DNA from: Thioalkalivibrio sp. ALE31
GTDB taxonomy: Bacteria; Pseudomonadota; Gammaproteobacteria; Ectothiorhodospirales; Ectothiorhodospiraceae
Direction of reading: 5' to 3'
DNA length: 64,000 nucleotides
Assembly: GCF_000377405.1 (NCBI RefSeq)
Contig: NZ_KB905020.1
Coordinates: 1-64,000 of the forward strand
The notes beneath the pieces were generated by a model that did not search any database, was not told the DNA's origin, and saw nothing but the letters and a program-made list of their open reading frames with translations. Each line of letters starts with the position of its first letter. Position 1 is the stretch's first letter. Shown one piece after another: positions 55,382-64,000 of the stretch. The position numbers and the translations under genes are program-made.

Positions 55382-55636
55382 GGCAAATACCTCGCAGTGC
55401 AGAGTCCGTTGCGTCCTGTACCTATACAAGAGCTGTACAAAGCATGGACCGATCGTGGTTGGAATGCAAGGAAGGGCGTACGGAAAGGATAGCCCACCGG
55501 GTTTCCGGTTTCCGTAGCGCACCTCACAGGCCTCGACTCAGTCTAAGCGTGAATATCGCGAATTGCGAATATGGCAAGGGCCGTATGTGAGTGTGCCGTT
55601 GGTTGGGGCGGTCACGGCCCGTGCGCATGGGGTCTC

Positions 55637-55949
55637 AGGGAGACGCTGATTTAATCGTACGTCCGCGCTCGAGTCGCTTTTGCGTGCGAACAAGGCGCGG
55701 TGACTGCCGTGCAGTTATTCTGCACAAGGGAACCGCAACGCCGTTCCCGCGCAAAAGCGGCCGAGCCCCTGCTTTCAATGGCTTGTGGGGTTGGTGCCCC
55801 CCGATTCTGAATGAATATGGCCCGATCCTGCGTTGCGCCCCGAATCCATCAGAAACGGGCGGGTAGAACCACTAGCCGCTGCACGACGCGCCTTGTCTCG
55901 GAAAACAGGGGGCACCAACGCGGACGTGCGATTAAATCAGCGTCTCCCT
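55637..55949. repeat. Structured inverted-repeat element, copy 3
   Basis: A 313-bp copy. Terminal repeat AGGGAGACGCTGATTTAATCG.. with its complement on the right (one mismatch). It differs at several bases from copies 1 and 2 but the pairing is kept. The left arm is almost identical to that of copy 1. The right arm carries about 40 extra bases around 55801-55860. The last base of the element (55949) is also the last base of the smrA stop codon. Confidence 0.85.
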
Positions 55950-56506
55950 CAGCGAGCGGAATCCGGGTTGCGCGGACGTTTGAGCAGGACGTAGACCGCC
56001 CCGGTTCCACCGTCGGCCGGACGTGCGGAACAAAAGGCGAGTACATCGTCGCGCTGGCGCAGCCAGTGGTCGGTGAGACCCTTGAGGACCGGGCCTTGCT
56101 GGCGCGAGCGCAGTCCCTTGCCATGCACGATGCGAACGCACAGGGCTCCTTCCCGGCGGGCATCGTCGAGGAACAGGCCGATGGCGCGGCGCGCCTCGTC
56201 GGCGAACAGGCCATGCAGGTCGATCTCGTCCTGGATGCGGTAATGCCCGCCGCGCAGCTTGCGGAATACCCGCTGGCTGATCCCCGGGCGCGTGAAGCGG
56301 AGTTCATCGCCGGGCTGCAGGTCAGCGGCGTTGAGTGGATCGCTGAGCCAGTCGGCGTGGGCCTGGGCCTCGTCGGCGTCGCGCTGGCGGGCCCGGGCGG
56401 CGGGTCGCGGCGGCCGCACGTCGGCCTGATCGCTGTGGAGTCGACGAACGTTGCCAACCGCCTGCAGGAATTCGTCGAAATCGTTGGGATCATCCCCGGA
56501 GTTCAT
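55949..56506 (-). CDS. Smr-domain nuclease-like protein
   Basis: A 185-residue protein with an N-terminal region rich in charged residues and a C-terminal Smr domain: DEIDLHGLFADEARRAI (LDLHG motif), RIVHGKGLRSRQQGPVLKGL (HGKG motif). Bacterial SmrA/SmrB cleave RNA or nicked DNA; in E. coli SmrB cuts mRNA at collided ribosomes. The stop codon directly touches the structured repeat. Divergent from surE. Confidence 0.88.
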   Translation of the reverse strand: MNSGDDPNDFDEFLQAVGNVRRLHSDQADVRPPRPAARARQRDADEAQAHADWLSDPLNAADLQPGDELRFTRPGISQRVFRKLRGGHYRIQDEIDLHGLFADEARRAIGLFLDDARREGALCVRIVHGKGLRSRQQGPVLKGLTDHWLRQRDDVLAFCSARPADGGTGAVYVLLKRPRNPDSAR

Positions 56507-56615
56507 GGCAGGATACTCGCACTTTTCGGGGGGCGGGCGCGATCGTGTCGATCGACGGGCCCGGCCCGGACGGTTTCCAGTATATTAAGAGCCCTCTCAA
56601 CGGCCCCTTTCCTGC

Positions 56616-57386
56616 ATGCGCATTCTGGTTAGCAACGACGATGGAATTCACGCCCCGGGCATTCAGTGCCTGGCGACGCATCTGCGCCGGATTGCCGAGG
56701 TCCATGTGGTGGCGCCCGACCGCGATCGCAGTGGCGCCAGCAACAGTCTGACCCTGGTGCGGCCGCTGCGCACGCGTCACCTTCAGGGGGGCGACGTGCA
56801 GGTGGACGGGACGCCGACCGACTGTGTCCACCTGGCGATCACCGGCCTTTTGCAGCAGGAACCGGACGTGGTGATCTCCGGCATCAATGCCGGTGCCAAC
56901 ATGGGGGATGACGTGCTTTATTCGGGCACGGTCGCCGCCGCGATGGAGGGGCGCTTCCTGGGACTCCCGGCGATCGCGGTCTCGCTGGTGGGGCCGGACC
57001 TGCGCCATTACGACGCCGCCGCGAGCGTGGTGGTCGAGCTGCTGGACCGCATCAATCGCGTTCCGCTGCCGGCGGCCACGATCCTGAACGTGAATGTCCC
57101 CGACCTGCCGCGCGCCGAGATCCGCGGGGTCCAGGCCACGCGCCTGGGGCATCGCCACCGGGCCGAGCCGATGATCGCGGACGAGGACCCCCGCGGGCGT
57201 CCGATCTACTGGGTCGGGCCGGCCGGTTCGGAACAGGATGCCGGGCCCGGTACGGATTTCCATGCGGTGCGCGAGGGGTATGTCTCGGTCACGCCGATCC
57301 AGGTGGACCTGACCCGCTTTGACGCGATCGATACGGTAGGGCGCTGGCTGGACGATTCCCTGCCGGAGGCTGGGCATGGTTCCTGA
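56616..57386 (+). CDS. surE: 5'/3'-nucleotidase SurE
   Basis: Stationary-phase survival phosphatase acting on nucleotides and short polyphosphate. The 256-residue protein begins [15 protein letters not shown] (metal Asp pair), then [15 protein letters not shown] and [33 protein letters not shown] hexamer lies 30 bp upstream (56581-56586) as a possible -10. Overlaps pcm by 11 bp. Confidence 0.96.
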   Translation: MRILVSNDDGIHAPGIQCLATHLRRIAEVHVVAPDRDRSGASNSLTLVRPLRTRHLQGGDVQVDGTPTDCVHLAITGLLQQEPDVVISGINAGANMGDDVLYSGTVAAAMEGRFLGLPAIAVSLVGPDLRHYDAAASVVVELLDRINRVPLPAATILNVNVPDLPRAEIRGVQATRLGHRHRAEPMIADEDPRGRPIYWVGPAGSEQDAGPGTDFHAVREGYVSVTPIQVDLTRFDAIDTVGRWLDDSLPEAGHGS

Positions 57387-58041
57387 TGCCGCCGGCGCGG
57401 GCCTGACCTCGCAGCGGGCGCGCGATCGCCTGGTCCGGATCCTGGAGGGGCAGGGGATTCGCGATCCACGGGTCCTGGAGGCCGTGCGCAGCATCCCGCG
57501 CCACCTGTTCGTGGAAGAGGCTCTGGGGCACCGTGCCTACGAGAACACGGCCTTGCCGATCGGTCATCGCCAGACCATTTCCCAGCCCTTTATCGTTGCG
57601 CGGATGACCGAGGCCCTGCTGGAAGGTGATCGCCCGCGCACGGTCCTGGAGATCGGGACGGGCTCGGGCTATCAGGCCGCCGTGCTGGCCCAGATCGTGG
57701 ATCGGGTGTTTTCGGTGGAACGCATCCAGGCGCTGAGCCGCAACGCGCGCGAGCTTCTCAGTCGTCTGGGGATCAACAACGTGAACCTGCGCCATAGCGA
57801 CGGTGGGGAAGGGTGGCCGGAGAAGGGGCCGTTCGACGGCATCATCCTGACCGCGGCGCCCCGGGAGGTGCCGGAGGCGCTGCTTACCCAGCTGGCGCTG
57901 GGCGGCCGACTGGTCGCGCCGGTGGAGGGTCCGGACGGGCGCCAGCAACTGGTGCGCTACACCCGGACGGAGGAGGCCTACGTGCGCGACATCCTGGATG
58001 CCGTGATGTTCGTGCCCATGCTGCCGGGGGCCGAGCAGTGA
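57376..58041 (+). CDS. pcm: Protein-L-isoaspartate O-methyltransferase
   Basis: Repairs isoaspartyl residues using SAM. 221 residues: [21 protein letters not shown] motif [15 protein letters not shown] and [10 protein letters not shown]. Conserved neighbour of surE and nlpD. ATG 57376 overlaps surE. Confidence 0.95.
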   Translation: MVPDAAGAGLTSQRARDRLVRILEGQGIRDPRVLEAVRSIPRHLFVEEALGHRAYENTALPIGHRQTISQPFIVARMTEALLEGDRPRTVLEIGTGSGYQAAVLAQIVDRVFSVERIQALSRNARELLSRLGINNVNLRHSDGGEGWPEKGPFDGIILTAAPREVPEALLTQLALGGRLVAPVEGPDGRQQLVRYTRTEEAYVRDILDAVMFVPMLPGAEQ

Positions 58042-58097
58042 CGCGGGTGGCGCCCCTTCCGGGTGGGTGTGACTGAGCCGATGGTGGTGTGGTGCCG

Positions 58098-58682
58098 ATG
58101 AAGCTCTTCGAGCCCCTATACGACCGGGTGATGGGATGGTCCCGTCACCCCCATGCGCCGCGCTATCTGGCCGGGCTTTCGTTCGCCGAATCCTCGTTCT
58201 TTCCGGTCCCGCCGGACGTGATGCTCGCGCCCATGGCGGCCGCTCGCCCGCGCTCGGCCTGGCGTCTGGCCGCGCTGACGACACTGTTTTCTGCCCTCGG
58301 CGGTCTGCTGGGTTACCTGATTGGCTGGCTGGCGTTCGAGTGGATCGGCCCCTGGTTGCAGCAGGTGGGGTATGGCGAGGAGTTGCGCCAGGCCGAGGCC
58401 TGGTTCGCGACCTGGGGGGTATGGGTGGTGCTGATTGCCGGTTTCTCGCCGATCCCCTACAAGCTGTTCACCGTCACCGCCGGGGCCTTGTCGATGGCCT
58501 TGCTGCCGTTCTTCATCGCCTCGCTGGTCGGGCGCGGGCTGCGCTTCTTTCTGGTGGCGCTGTTCATGGCCTGGGCCGGTCCGCGCGCGGAGCAGCACCT
58601 GCGCCCGTACATGGAACGCCTGGGCTGGGCCGCAGTGATCCTGCTGGTCGCGGTCATGGCGGTTTACCTGGTCATGGACTGA
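58098..58682 (+). CDS. DedA/YqaA-family inner-membrane protein
   Basis: A 194-residue membrane protein, with YLAGLSFAESSFFPVPPDVML and the GFSPIPYKLFTVTAGALSMALLPFF hairpin typical of the YqaA branch of the SNARE-associated/VTT family. Likely lipid or undecaprenyl-phosphate handling. ATG 58098 is favoured over an upstream GTG. Its insertion between pcm and nlpD is common in related genera. Confidence 0.85.
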   Translation: MKLFEPLYDRVMGWSRHPHAPRYLAGLSFAESSFFPVPPDVMLAPMAAARPRSAWRLAALTTLFSALGGLLGYLIGWLAFEWIGPWLQQVGYGEELRQAEAWFATWGVWVVLIAGFSPIPYKLFTVTAGALSMALLPFFIASLVGRGLRFFLVALFMAWAGPRAEQHLRPYMERLGWAAVILLVAVMAVYLVMD

Positions 58683-58685
58683 CCG

Positions 58686-59471
58686 ATGCGCCTGCACGCG
58701 GTTCAGGGGGTGCTGACGATCGTACTGCTGGCCCTGATCGTGGGCACGCTGGCCGGTTGCGCGGCGCGGGCCCCCAGCGGGAGCGGGGCCTCGATGCCGG
58801 ATACGCACGTCGTGCAGCGCAACGAGACGCTTTATCGAATTGCCCAGCGCTATGGGCTCGAATGGCGTGACCTCGCGCGGCGCAACGCGATCGATGCCCC
58901 CTATTTGATCCACCCGGGGCAGCGCCTGCGGCTGCGGGGCGCCGCCCGCTCGTCCCCGCCCAGCGCGCCTCAGGCATCGTCCGCGCCGAGTTCGCGATCG
59001 TCCTCGTCCGGCAGTTCCGGGAGTGGCAGCAGCTCCAGCAGTGGGGCGTCCAGCTCGACCTCCAGCAGTTCGAGTTCCAGTCCGAGTTCGGCGCCTGCCG
59101 ATCCGGGGGGCTGGCAATGGCCCGCGGACGGCCAGGTATTGCGCGGCTTCTCCAGTAGCGGCACGCGGCGAGGCCTGGCGATCGGCGGCGAACGTGGAGA
59201 TAACGTCCGCGCGACGCGGGCCGGCGAAGTGGTCTATGCAGGCGGCGGTCTCGTGGGGTATGGTCGATTGGTCATCCTCAAACACGATGCGCGGTTCCTC
59301 AGCGCCTACGGGCACAACGATGAACTGCTGGTTTCGGAGGGTGACCGGGTGCAGGCGGGTGACACGATCGCGCGTCTGGGCTCGTCGGGGGCCGAGCGCC
59401 CGATGCTGCATTTCGAGATCCGGGTGGATGGGACGCCGGTAGACCCGACGCGCTATCTCCCGGATCGCTGA
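58686..59471 (+). CDS. nlpD: NlpD-type LysM/M23 lipoprotein
   Basis: Lipoprotein amidase activator of 261 residues. Lipobox LAGC (about residue 22), a LysM domain ([21 protein letters not shown]...), a Ser-rich linker of about 50 residues (98-145), and a degenerate M23 domain. The metal-binding HxxxD position reads IGGERGD, lacking the His, though LHFEIR remains, so it should activate AmiC rather than cut wall itself. Immediately upstream of rpoS, as in E. coli, where nlpD carries the rpoS promoter. Confidence 0.93.
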   Translation: MRLHAVQGVLTIVLLALIVGTLAGCAARAPSGSGASMPDTHVVQRNETLYRIAQRYGLEWRDLARRNAIDAPYLIHPGQRLRLRGAARSSPPSAPQASSAPSSRSSSSGSSGSGSSSSSGASSSTSSSSSSSPSSAPADPGGWQWPADGQVLRGFSSSGTRRGLAIGGERGDNVRATRAGEVVYAGGGLVGYGRLVILKHDARFLSAYGHNDELLVSEGDRVQAGDTIARLGSSGAERPMLHFEIRVDGTPVDPTRYLPDR

Positions 59472-59494
59472 AACGATCAAGAGCAGGACACTAC

Positions 59495-60583
59495 ATGGCC
59501 AAGACCCGGCAGCCGGTGGACCCGGAACTGGATGACGAACGCCTGACCGAAGGCCCGGCCGAGGACGAAGACGGGGAGGCGCTGCCCGAAGATCTGGCTC
59601 GGCCGGTCGAGTCCATGCAAGCCCCCGAAGATCCTGAAGATGCCGAGGACGACGCGGCGCAGGTGGCCCCCGAGGTCACGGTTGGCCTTGAGCCGGAAAC
59701 CGAGGCCCCCGTGCGGCCGAAGACCCTGCGTGATGCCCGGCCGGCCGAGCTGGATGCCATCCAGATCTACCTGCGCGATATCGAGTACCGCCCGCTGCTG
59801 ACCCCCGATGAAGAACGCAAGTACGCCCGGCTGGCACGTCAGGGCGATGACGCCGGTCGGCGCCGCATGATCGAGTGCAACCTGCGGCTGGTGGTAAAGA
59901 TTGCCAGGCGTTACCTCAACCGGGGGCTGCCACTGCTGGATCTGATCGAGGAAGGCAACCTCGGTCTGATGCACGCGGTCGAGAAGTTCGACCCGGAGCG
60001 GGGGTTCCGGTTTTCCACCTATGCGACCTGGTGGATCCGCCAGACCATCGAGCGGGCCCTGATGAATCAGGGGCGGACGATCCGCATTCCCGTGCATGTC
60101 AGCAAGGAACTGCGCATGCATGCGCGGATCGCGCGCAACCTGACCCAGGAACTCGGCCGCGACCCGAGCGAGGAGGAGCTGGCGCAGCGCCTCGGCAAGC
60201 CGGTGGCCGAGATCCAGAAGCTGCGCGCGATGTCCGAGCCCTCGACCTCGATGGACCTGCCGTCGGGCCCGGACGGGGACCGCTCGCTGACCGATATCCT
60301 GGCCGATGCGAATGCCCCGGAGCCCTCTACACTGCTGGAGGATCAGGACCTCCACCATCTGGTGGAGGCCTGGCTGGCGGAACTCGATCACAAGCAGCGC
60401 GAGGTGCTGGTGCGTCGGTTCGGGCTGCACGGTTTCGAACGCTCGACGCTGGAGCAGGTGGGGTCGGAGATCGGCGTGACCCGCGAACGCGTGCGGCAAA
60501 TTCAGATGGATGCCCTCAAGCGGCTGCGCAAGCTGCTCGAATCGCGCGGGATGAAGGGCGACGAGGTCCTGCCGAACTCCTGA
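59495..60583 (+). CDS. rpoS: RNA polymerase sigma factor RpoS
   Basis: Stationary-phase and general stress sigma factor, 362 residues. Acidic N-terminal extension (about 1-85, longer than in E. coli), region 1.2 ([21 protein letters not shown]), region 2 ([17 protein letters not shown]...[16 protein letters not shown]), region 3 and region 4 HTH ([28 protein letters not shown]). 23 bp after nlpD. Confidence 0.95.
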   Translation: MAKTRQPVDPELDDERLTEGPAEDEDGEALPEDLARPVESMQAPEDPEDAEDDAAQVAPEVTVGLEPETEAPVRPKTLRDARPAELDAIQIYLRDIEYRPLLTPDEERKYARLARQGDDAGRRRMIECNLRLVVKIARRYLNRGLPLLDLIEEGNLGLMHAVEKFDPERGFRFSTYATWWIRQTIERALMNQGRTIRIPVHVSKELRMHARIARNLTQELGRDPSEEELAQRLGKPVAEIQKLRAMSEPSTSMDLPSGPDGDRSLTDILADANAPEPSTLLEDQDLHHLVEAWLAELDHKQREVLVRRFGLHGFERSTLEQVGSEIGVTRERVRQIQMDALKRLRKLLESRGMKGDEVLPNS

Positions 60584-60609
60584 CCCGGGTTCCCCGGGCG
60601 GTGGTCCGA

Positions 60610-60984
60610 CTACCCCTCGATGATCAGAGCTGCGGCGACGTCGCGGCCCTCCGCCATGATCAGGTTGTAGGTGCGGCAGGCCGCCGCGGTATCCATGATC
60701 TCCACGCCCAGCCCCTGAGCGCGAAGGTGTCGCCAGACCGCACGGTCCGGAAACCGCTGCAGCTCGCCGGTGCCGATCAGCAGCACCTCGGGCGGGGTGT
60801 CCAGTACGGCTTGCAGGTGATCCACCCGCAGCTCGTCCGCCGCCTGCACCGGCCAGTCGGTTTGCAGCTGGTGCGGGCGGACAATCAGGCTGCGGCTGTG
60901 GGCCACCTGATTGATCCCGACGCGACCGGTCTCGTAGCCGGTCACGATGTAGGACTCTTCGCTGGTGACTTCGGAGAACAGCAT
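60610..60984 (-). CDS. Mth938-domain protein (DUF498)
   Basis: A 124-residue cytosolic protein with the Mth938/DUF498 fold: SYIVTGYETGRVGINQ, PEVLLIGTGELQRFP, GVEIMDTAAACRTYNLIMAEGRDVAAALI. Homologues include human AAMDC and bacterial YuaF-like proteins of unknown function. ATG 60984 is chosen by domain start. Convergent with rpoS. Confidence 0.85.
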   Translation of the reverse strand: MLFSEVTSEESYIVTGYETGRVGINQVAHSRSLIVRPHQLQTDWPVQAADELRVDHLQAVLDTPPEVLLIGTGELQRFPDRAVWRHLRAQGLGVEIMDTAAACRTYNLIMAEGRDVAAALIIEG

Positions 60985-61061
60985 GCTGCGTACGCTACTC
61001 CGGCGCCGTGAATGACTCAAGAATGCGCGCCCTCACCAAAGGGCGGCGGCGCCCCGATTCG

Positions 61062-61088
61062 TTGACAGGTCCGGGCCCGGGTTATACT
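61062..61088 (+). promoter_or_regulatory. Candidate sigma-70 promoter of alaC
   Basis: TTGACA (61062-61067) and TATACT (61083-61088), 15-base spacer. Both hexamers are near consensus but the spacer is short. It lies 86-112 bases before the alaC start. Confidence 0.55.
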
Positions 61089-61173
61089 TTGGCGCGCTTT
61101 CCGGTGCGGCATCCGGAGGGGCCTTCAGGGTCCCGGAAAACAACCGCCAAGGCCCCAACCAGGACCCAGACCC

Positions 61174-62397
61174 GTGACCGACGTCTTCCCCCGTATCGAG
61201 CGCCTCCCGCCCTACGTCTTCAACATCGTGAACCAGTTGAAGGCCGAGGCCCGCGCCCGTGGCGAGGACATTATCGACTTCGGGATGGGCAACCCCGACC
61301 AGCCGACGCCGCAGCACATCGTGGACAAGCTGTGCGAGGCGGCCCAGCGCGGCGATACCCATCGCTACTCCGTGTCCAAGGGCATCCCGCGCCTGCGTCG
61401 TGCGATCACACGCTGGTACAAGACCCAGTTCGACGTGGATCTGGACCCGGAGACCGAGGCCATCGTGACCATCGGTTCCAAGGAGGGCCTGGCGCACCTG
61501 GCACTGGCGACCCTGGGGCCGGGGGATGCCGTCCTGGTGCCGAACCCGGCGTATCCCATTCATCCGTATGGCTGCGTGATCGCCGGCGCCGACGTGCGCC
61601 ATGTGCCGCTGACGCCGGATGTCGACTTCTTCGCCGAGCTGGAGCGGGCGATCCAGGACTCCTGGCCGAAGCCGAAGATGCTGATCCTGAACTTTCCGGC
61701 GAACCCGACCACGCAATGCGTGGATCTCGAGTTCTTCGAGCGGGTGGTGGCGATCTGCAAGGAACACGGCATCTGGATCGTGCACGACCTGGCCTATGCG
61801 GAGATCAGCTTCGATGGCTACAAGGCGCCGTCGATCTTCGAGGTGCCGGGTGCCAAGGACATTGCGGTGGAGTTCTACACCCTGTCCAAAACCTACAACA
61901 TGCCCGGCTGGCGCGTGGGCTTCATGTGCGGCAATCCGACGCTGGTGGCCGCCCTCGCGCGCATCAAGTCCTACCTCGATTACGGGACCTTTACCCCGAT
62001 CCAGGTGGCCGCGATCGCGGCGCTGGAAGGTCCGCAGGACTGTGTCGAGGAGATCCGCGAGTTGTACCGCGTGCGCCGGGATGTACTCTGCGACGGCCTC
62101 AACAAGCTCGGCTGGCAGGTGGAAAAGCCGAAGGCGACCATGTTCGTCTGGGCCCCGATCCCGGAACCGTACCGCGAGATGGGATCGCTGGAGTTCGCGA
62201 AGAAGATGCTGCGTGACGCCAAGGTGGCCGTCTCGCCGGGCATCGGGTTCGGCAACTATGGCGATGACCACGTGCGCTTCAGCCTGATCGAGAACGAACA
62301 GCGCACCCGCCAGGCGCTGCGCGGGATCAAGGCGATGTTCCGGGCCGACTCGATCCTCGCCGACGCGGCCGAGGAAAGCTCGGGTTCGAACGCCTGA
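61174..62397 (+). CDS. alaC: Alanine transaminase AlaC
   Basis: PLP-dependent aminotransferase of 407 residues. [10 protein letters not shown], the PLP lysine in [16 protein letters not shown] and the N-terminal [19 protein letters not shown] match AlaC/YfdZ. GTG 61174 is the start; the following homoserine dehydrogenase suggests a role in amino-acid synthesis (alanine, possibly linked to the aspartate family). Confidence 0.9.
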   Translation: MTDVFPRIERLPPYVFNIVNQLKAEARARGEDIIDFGMGNPDQPTPQHIVDKLCEAAQRGDTHRYSVSKGIPRLRRAITRWYKTQFDVDLDPETEAIVTIGSKEGLAHLALATLGPGDAVLVPNPAYPIHPYGCVIAGADVRHVPLTPDVDFFAELERAIQDSWPKPKMLILNFPANPTTQCVDLEFFERVVAICKEHGIWIVHDLAYAEISFDGYKAPSIFEVPGAKDIAVEFYTLSKTYNMPGWRVGFMCGNPTLVAALARIKSYLDYGTFTPIQVAAIAALEGPQDCVEEIRELYRVRRDVLCDGLNKLGWQVEKPKATMFVWAPIPEPYREMGSLEFAKKMLRDAKVAVSPGIGFGNYGDDHVRFSLIENEQRTRQALRGIKAMFRADSILADAAEESSGSNA

Positions 62398-62470
62398 GGC
62401 GCGCGGGCCGCGTTCGAATGCAATCAACACCGGGCGCCGGACGGCGCCTGACGTCAAGGACAGCAAGGCT

Positions 62471-63784
62471 ATGACGCCGGTAAAGATCGGAATTCTTGGA
62501 CTGGGTACGGTGGGCTGCGGCACGGTGAACGTGCTCGCGCGCAACGGCACCGAGATCGCCCGCCGCGCGGGTCGCGATATCCAGGTCGTGGCGGCCGCCG
62601 CGCGCGATGTCAACCGCGAGCGGGAATGTGACTGTTCGCAGATTCGGCTGACCACCGATCCGGCGGCGGTCGTGAATGACCCCGAGGTCGAGGTCGTCGT
62701 CGAACTGATGGGCGGGACCGACCCGGCCCTGAACCTGGTGCTGGCCGCGATCGACGCCGGCAAGCACGTGGTCACCGCGAACAAGGCCCTGATCGCTTTG
62801 CACGGCAACACGATCTTCGAGCGCGCCCAGCAAAAGGGCGTGATGGTCGCCTTCGAGGCCGCGGTGGCCGGTGGCATCCCGATTATCAAGGCGATTCGCG
62901 AGGGCCTGGCCGGCAACCAGATCGAATGGCTGGCCGGCATCATCAACGGCACCGGCAACTTCATCCTGACCGAGATGCGCGACAAGGGTCGCGATTTCGA
63001 GGACGTGCTGGCCGAGGCCCAGGCACTGGGCTATGCCGAGGCCGACCCGACCTTTGACGTGGAAGGCATCGACGCGGCCCACAAGCTCGCGATCCTGGCC
63101 TCCATTGCCTTTGGCATTCCGCTGCAGTTCGACCGGGTCGCGGTGGAAGGCATCAGCAACATCACCCGCGAGGATGTCGGTTTCGCCGCCGAGCTGGGCT
63201 ACCGCATCAAGCACCTGGGTATCGCCCGGCGCACGCCCAAGGGCTACGAGCTGCGGGTACACCCCACGCTGATCCCGGAACGCCGGTTGATCGCCAACGT
63301 GGACGGCGTGATGAACGCGGTGCTGGTCAACGCCGACGCCGTGGGCCCGACGCTGTACTACGGTGCGGGTGCGGGCGCGGAGGCCACCGCCTCGGCCGTG
63401 GTGGCCGATCTGGTCGACGTGGTGCGTGCCCTGACCACCGATCCCGAGAATCGCGTGCCGCATCTGGCCTTCCAGCCGGATGCCTTGTCGGACAAGCCGG
63501 TGCTGGATCTCGCGGACGTCGAGACGTCTTTCTACCTGCGTCTGCGCACGCAGGACCGTCCGGGCGTGCTGGCCGACATCACCCGCATCCTCGGCGAGCA
63601 TGGCATCAGCATCGAGGCGATCCTGCAGCGTGAACCGGATCCGGAGCGCGGCGAGGCGACGATCATCATGCTGACGCACAAGGTCCGCGAGGGTGCGATG
63701 AACGAGGCGATCGCGGCGCTGGAAGCGCTGGATCACCTGCTGACCCCGATTACCCGTATCCGCATGGAAGGGCTGGCGCGCTGA
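62471..63784 (+). CDS. hom: Homoserine dehydrogenase
   Basis: Reduces aspartate semialdehyde to homoserine. 437 residues: Rossmann ILGLGTVGCGTVNVL, catalytic-domain GIINGTGNFILTEM and FDVEGIDAAHKLAILA, and a C-terminal ACT domain (FYLRLRTQDRPGVLADI) for threonine feedback. Followed by thrC after 40 bp. Confidence 0.96.
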   Translation: MTPVKIGILGLGTVGCGTVNVLARNGTEIARRAGRDIQVVAAAARDVNRERECDCSQIRLTTDPAAVVNDPEVEVVVELMGGTDPALNLVLAAIDAGKHVVTANKALIALHGNTIFERAQQKGVMVAFEAAVAGGIPIIKAIREGLAGNQIEWLAGIINGTGNFILTEMRDKGRDFEDVLAEAQALGYAEADPTFDVEGIDAAHKLAILASIAFGIPLQFDRVAVEGISNITREDVGFAAELGYRIKHLGIARRTPKGYELRVHPTLIPERRLIANVDGVMNAVLVNADAVGPTLYYGAGAGAEATASAVVADLVDVVRALTTDPENRVPHLAFQPDALSDKPVLDLADVETSFYLRLRTQDRPGVLADITRILGEHGISIEAILQREPDPERGEATIIMLTHKVREGAMNEAIAALEALDHLLTPITRIRMEGLAR

Positions 63785-63824
63785 TCCCGGCGCCCGGACT
63801 GCAACCGCAACGACAGAGAACATC

Positions 63825-64000
63825 ATGGCCTTTGGACACCGCTATACCGGACTGATCGAACGCTACCGCGACCGCCTGCCGGTGCATGACGACACCCGCA
63901 TCATCTCGCTGGGCGAGGGCAACACGCCGCTGATCCGGCTGAACAACATCCCGCGTGATCTGGCGCGGGAGGTCGAGATCTACGTGAAGTTCGAGGGGCT
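63825..64000 (+). CDS. thrC: Threonine synthase (5' part)
   Basis: The first 58 residues of a PLP-dependent threonine synthase: RYTGLIERYRDRLPV, SLGEGNTPLIRL, then EIYVKFEG as the window ends. The SLGEGNTPL motif is diagnostic. Expected to complete the homoserine-to-threonine branch with hom and the kinase. Confidence 0.92.
   Translation, partial: MAFGHRYTGLIERYRDRLPVHDDTRIISLGEGNTPLIRLNNIPRDLAREVEIYVKFEG

Noticed and set aside
55382-55450. Lux-box or PpsR-type operator in the DUF3365 upstream region (repeated CTGTAC)
   Set aside because: The repeats are direct and not symmetric, and spacing does not match TGT-N12-ACA.

Overview
The window reads as chromosomal DNA of a high-GC, chemolithoautotrophic gammaproteobacterium, most like Thioalkalivibrio and its Ectothiorhodospiraceae relatives. 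This is an inference from gene content: a DabAB inorganic-carbon pump, the gammaproteobacterial queA-tgt-yajC-secDF and surE-pcm-nlpD-rpoS blocks, the yoaA-tsaB pairing, and a TonB receptor beside a lipoate ligase. No rRNA, prophage or CRISPR array is visible.

Layout. 1-5.9 kb is repeat-rich: an IS481-family insertion sequence, two copies and one relic of a structured inverted-repeat element, a 5'-truncated membrane protein, a response regulator with an HDOD domain, and polyphosphate kinase. 6-13.8 kb is housekeeping: a lytic transglycosylase, birA-coaX, the dapC-dapD lysine branch, a glycosyltransferase and a rhodanese. 13.9-19.8 kb is a four-gene inorganic-carbon operon on the minus strand: dabB, a second membrane subunit, dabA and a PII-like protein. 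19.8-20.5 kb is a decayed tRNA region ending in tRNA-Arg(ACG). 20.6-24.7 kb holds a metallo-hydrolase, a methyltransferase, a DUF302 protein and a DEAD-box helicase. 25.1-28.7 kb is an accessory metal module: two cupredoxin oxidase subunits, a His-rich exported ankyrin protein and an ArsR repressor. 28.8-37.5 kb holds a lipoate ligase, a TonB receptor, a MarC-like protein, a GlcG-like protein, an alcohol dehydrogenase, a hydrolase/phosphoribosyltransferase pair and two small DUF2892 membrane proteins. 37.7-43.7 kb has tRNA-Thr, tRNA-Leu and queA-tgt-yajC-secD-secF. 43.7-54.1 kb carries envelope genes (DUF302, NlpC/P60, PBP1b) and yoaA-tsaB-truD. 54.1-56.5 kb is an insertion between truD and surE containing a short LOV photoreceptor, a DUF3365 haem protein, a third structured element and an Smr protein. 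56.6-64 kb is surE-pcm-yqaA-nlpD-rpoS, then alaC-hom-thrC.

The strongest candidate for something undescribed is the structured element (1034-1303, 5613-5896, 55637-55949, relic about 2030-2173). Each copy has about 31-bp terminal inverted repeats closing two long hairpin arms. Between copies the paired bases change together, so the three-armed fold is kept while sequence drifts. Its ends supply or touch stop codons of neighbours, and one edge is the CTAG target used by the IS481 element. The second candidate is the copper module at 25-28 kb, where the histidine motifs of a multicopper-oxidase trinuclear site appear divided between two adjacent genes and only one product has an export signal.
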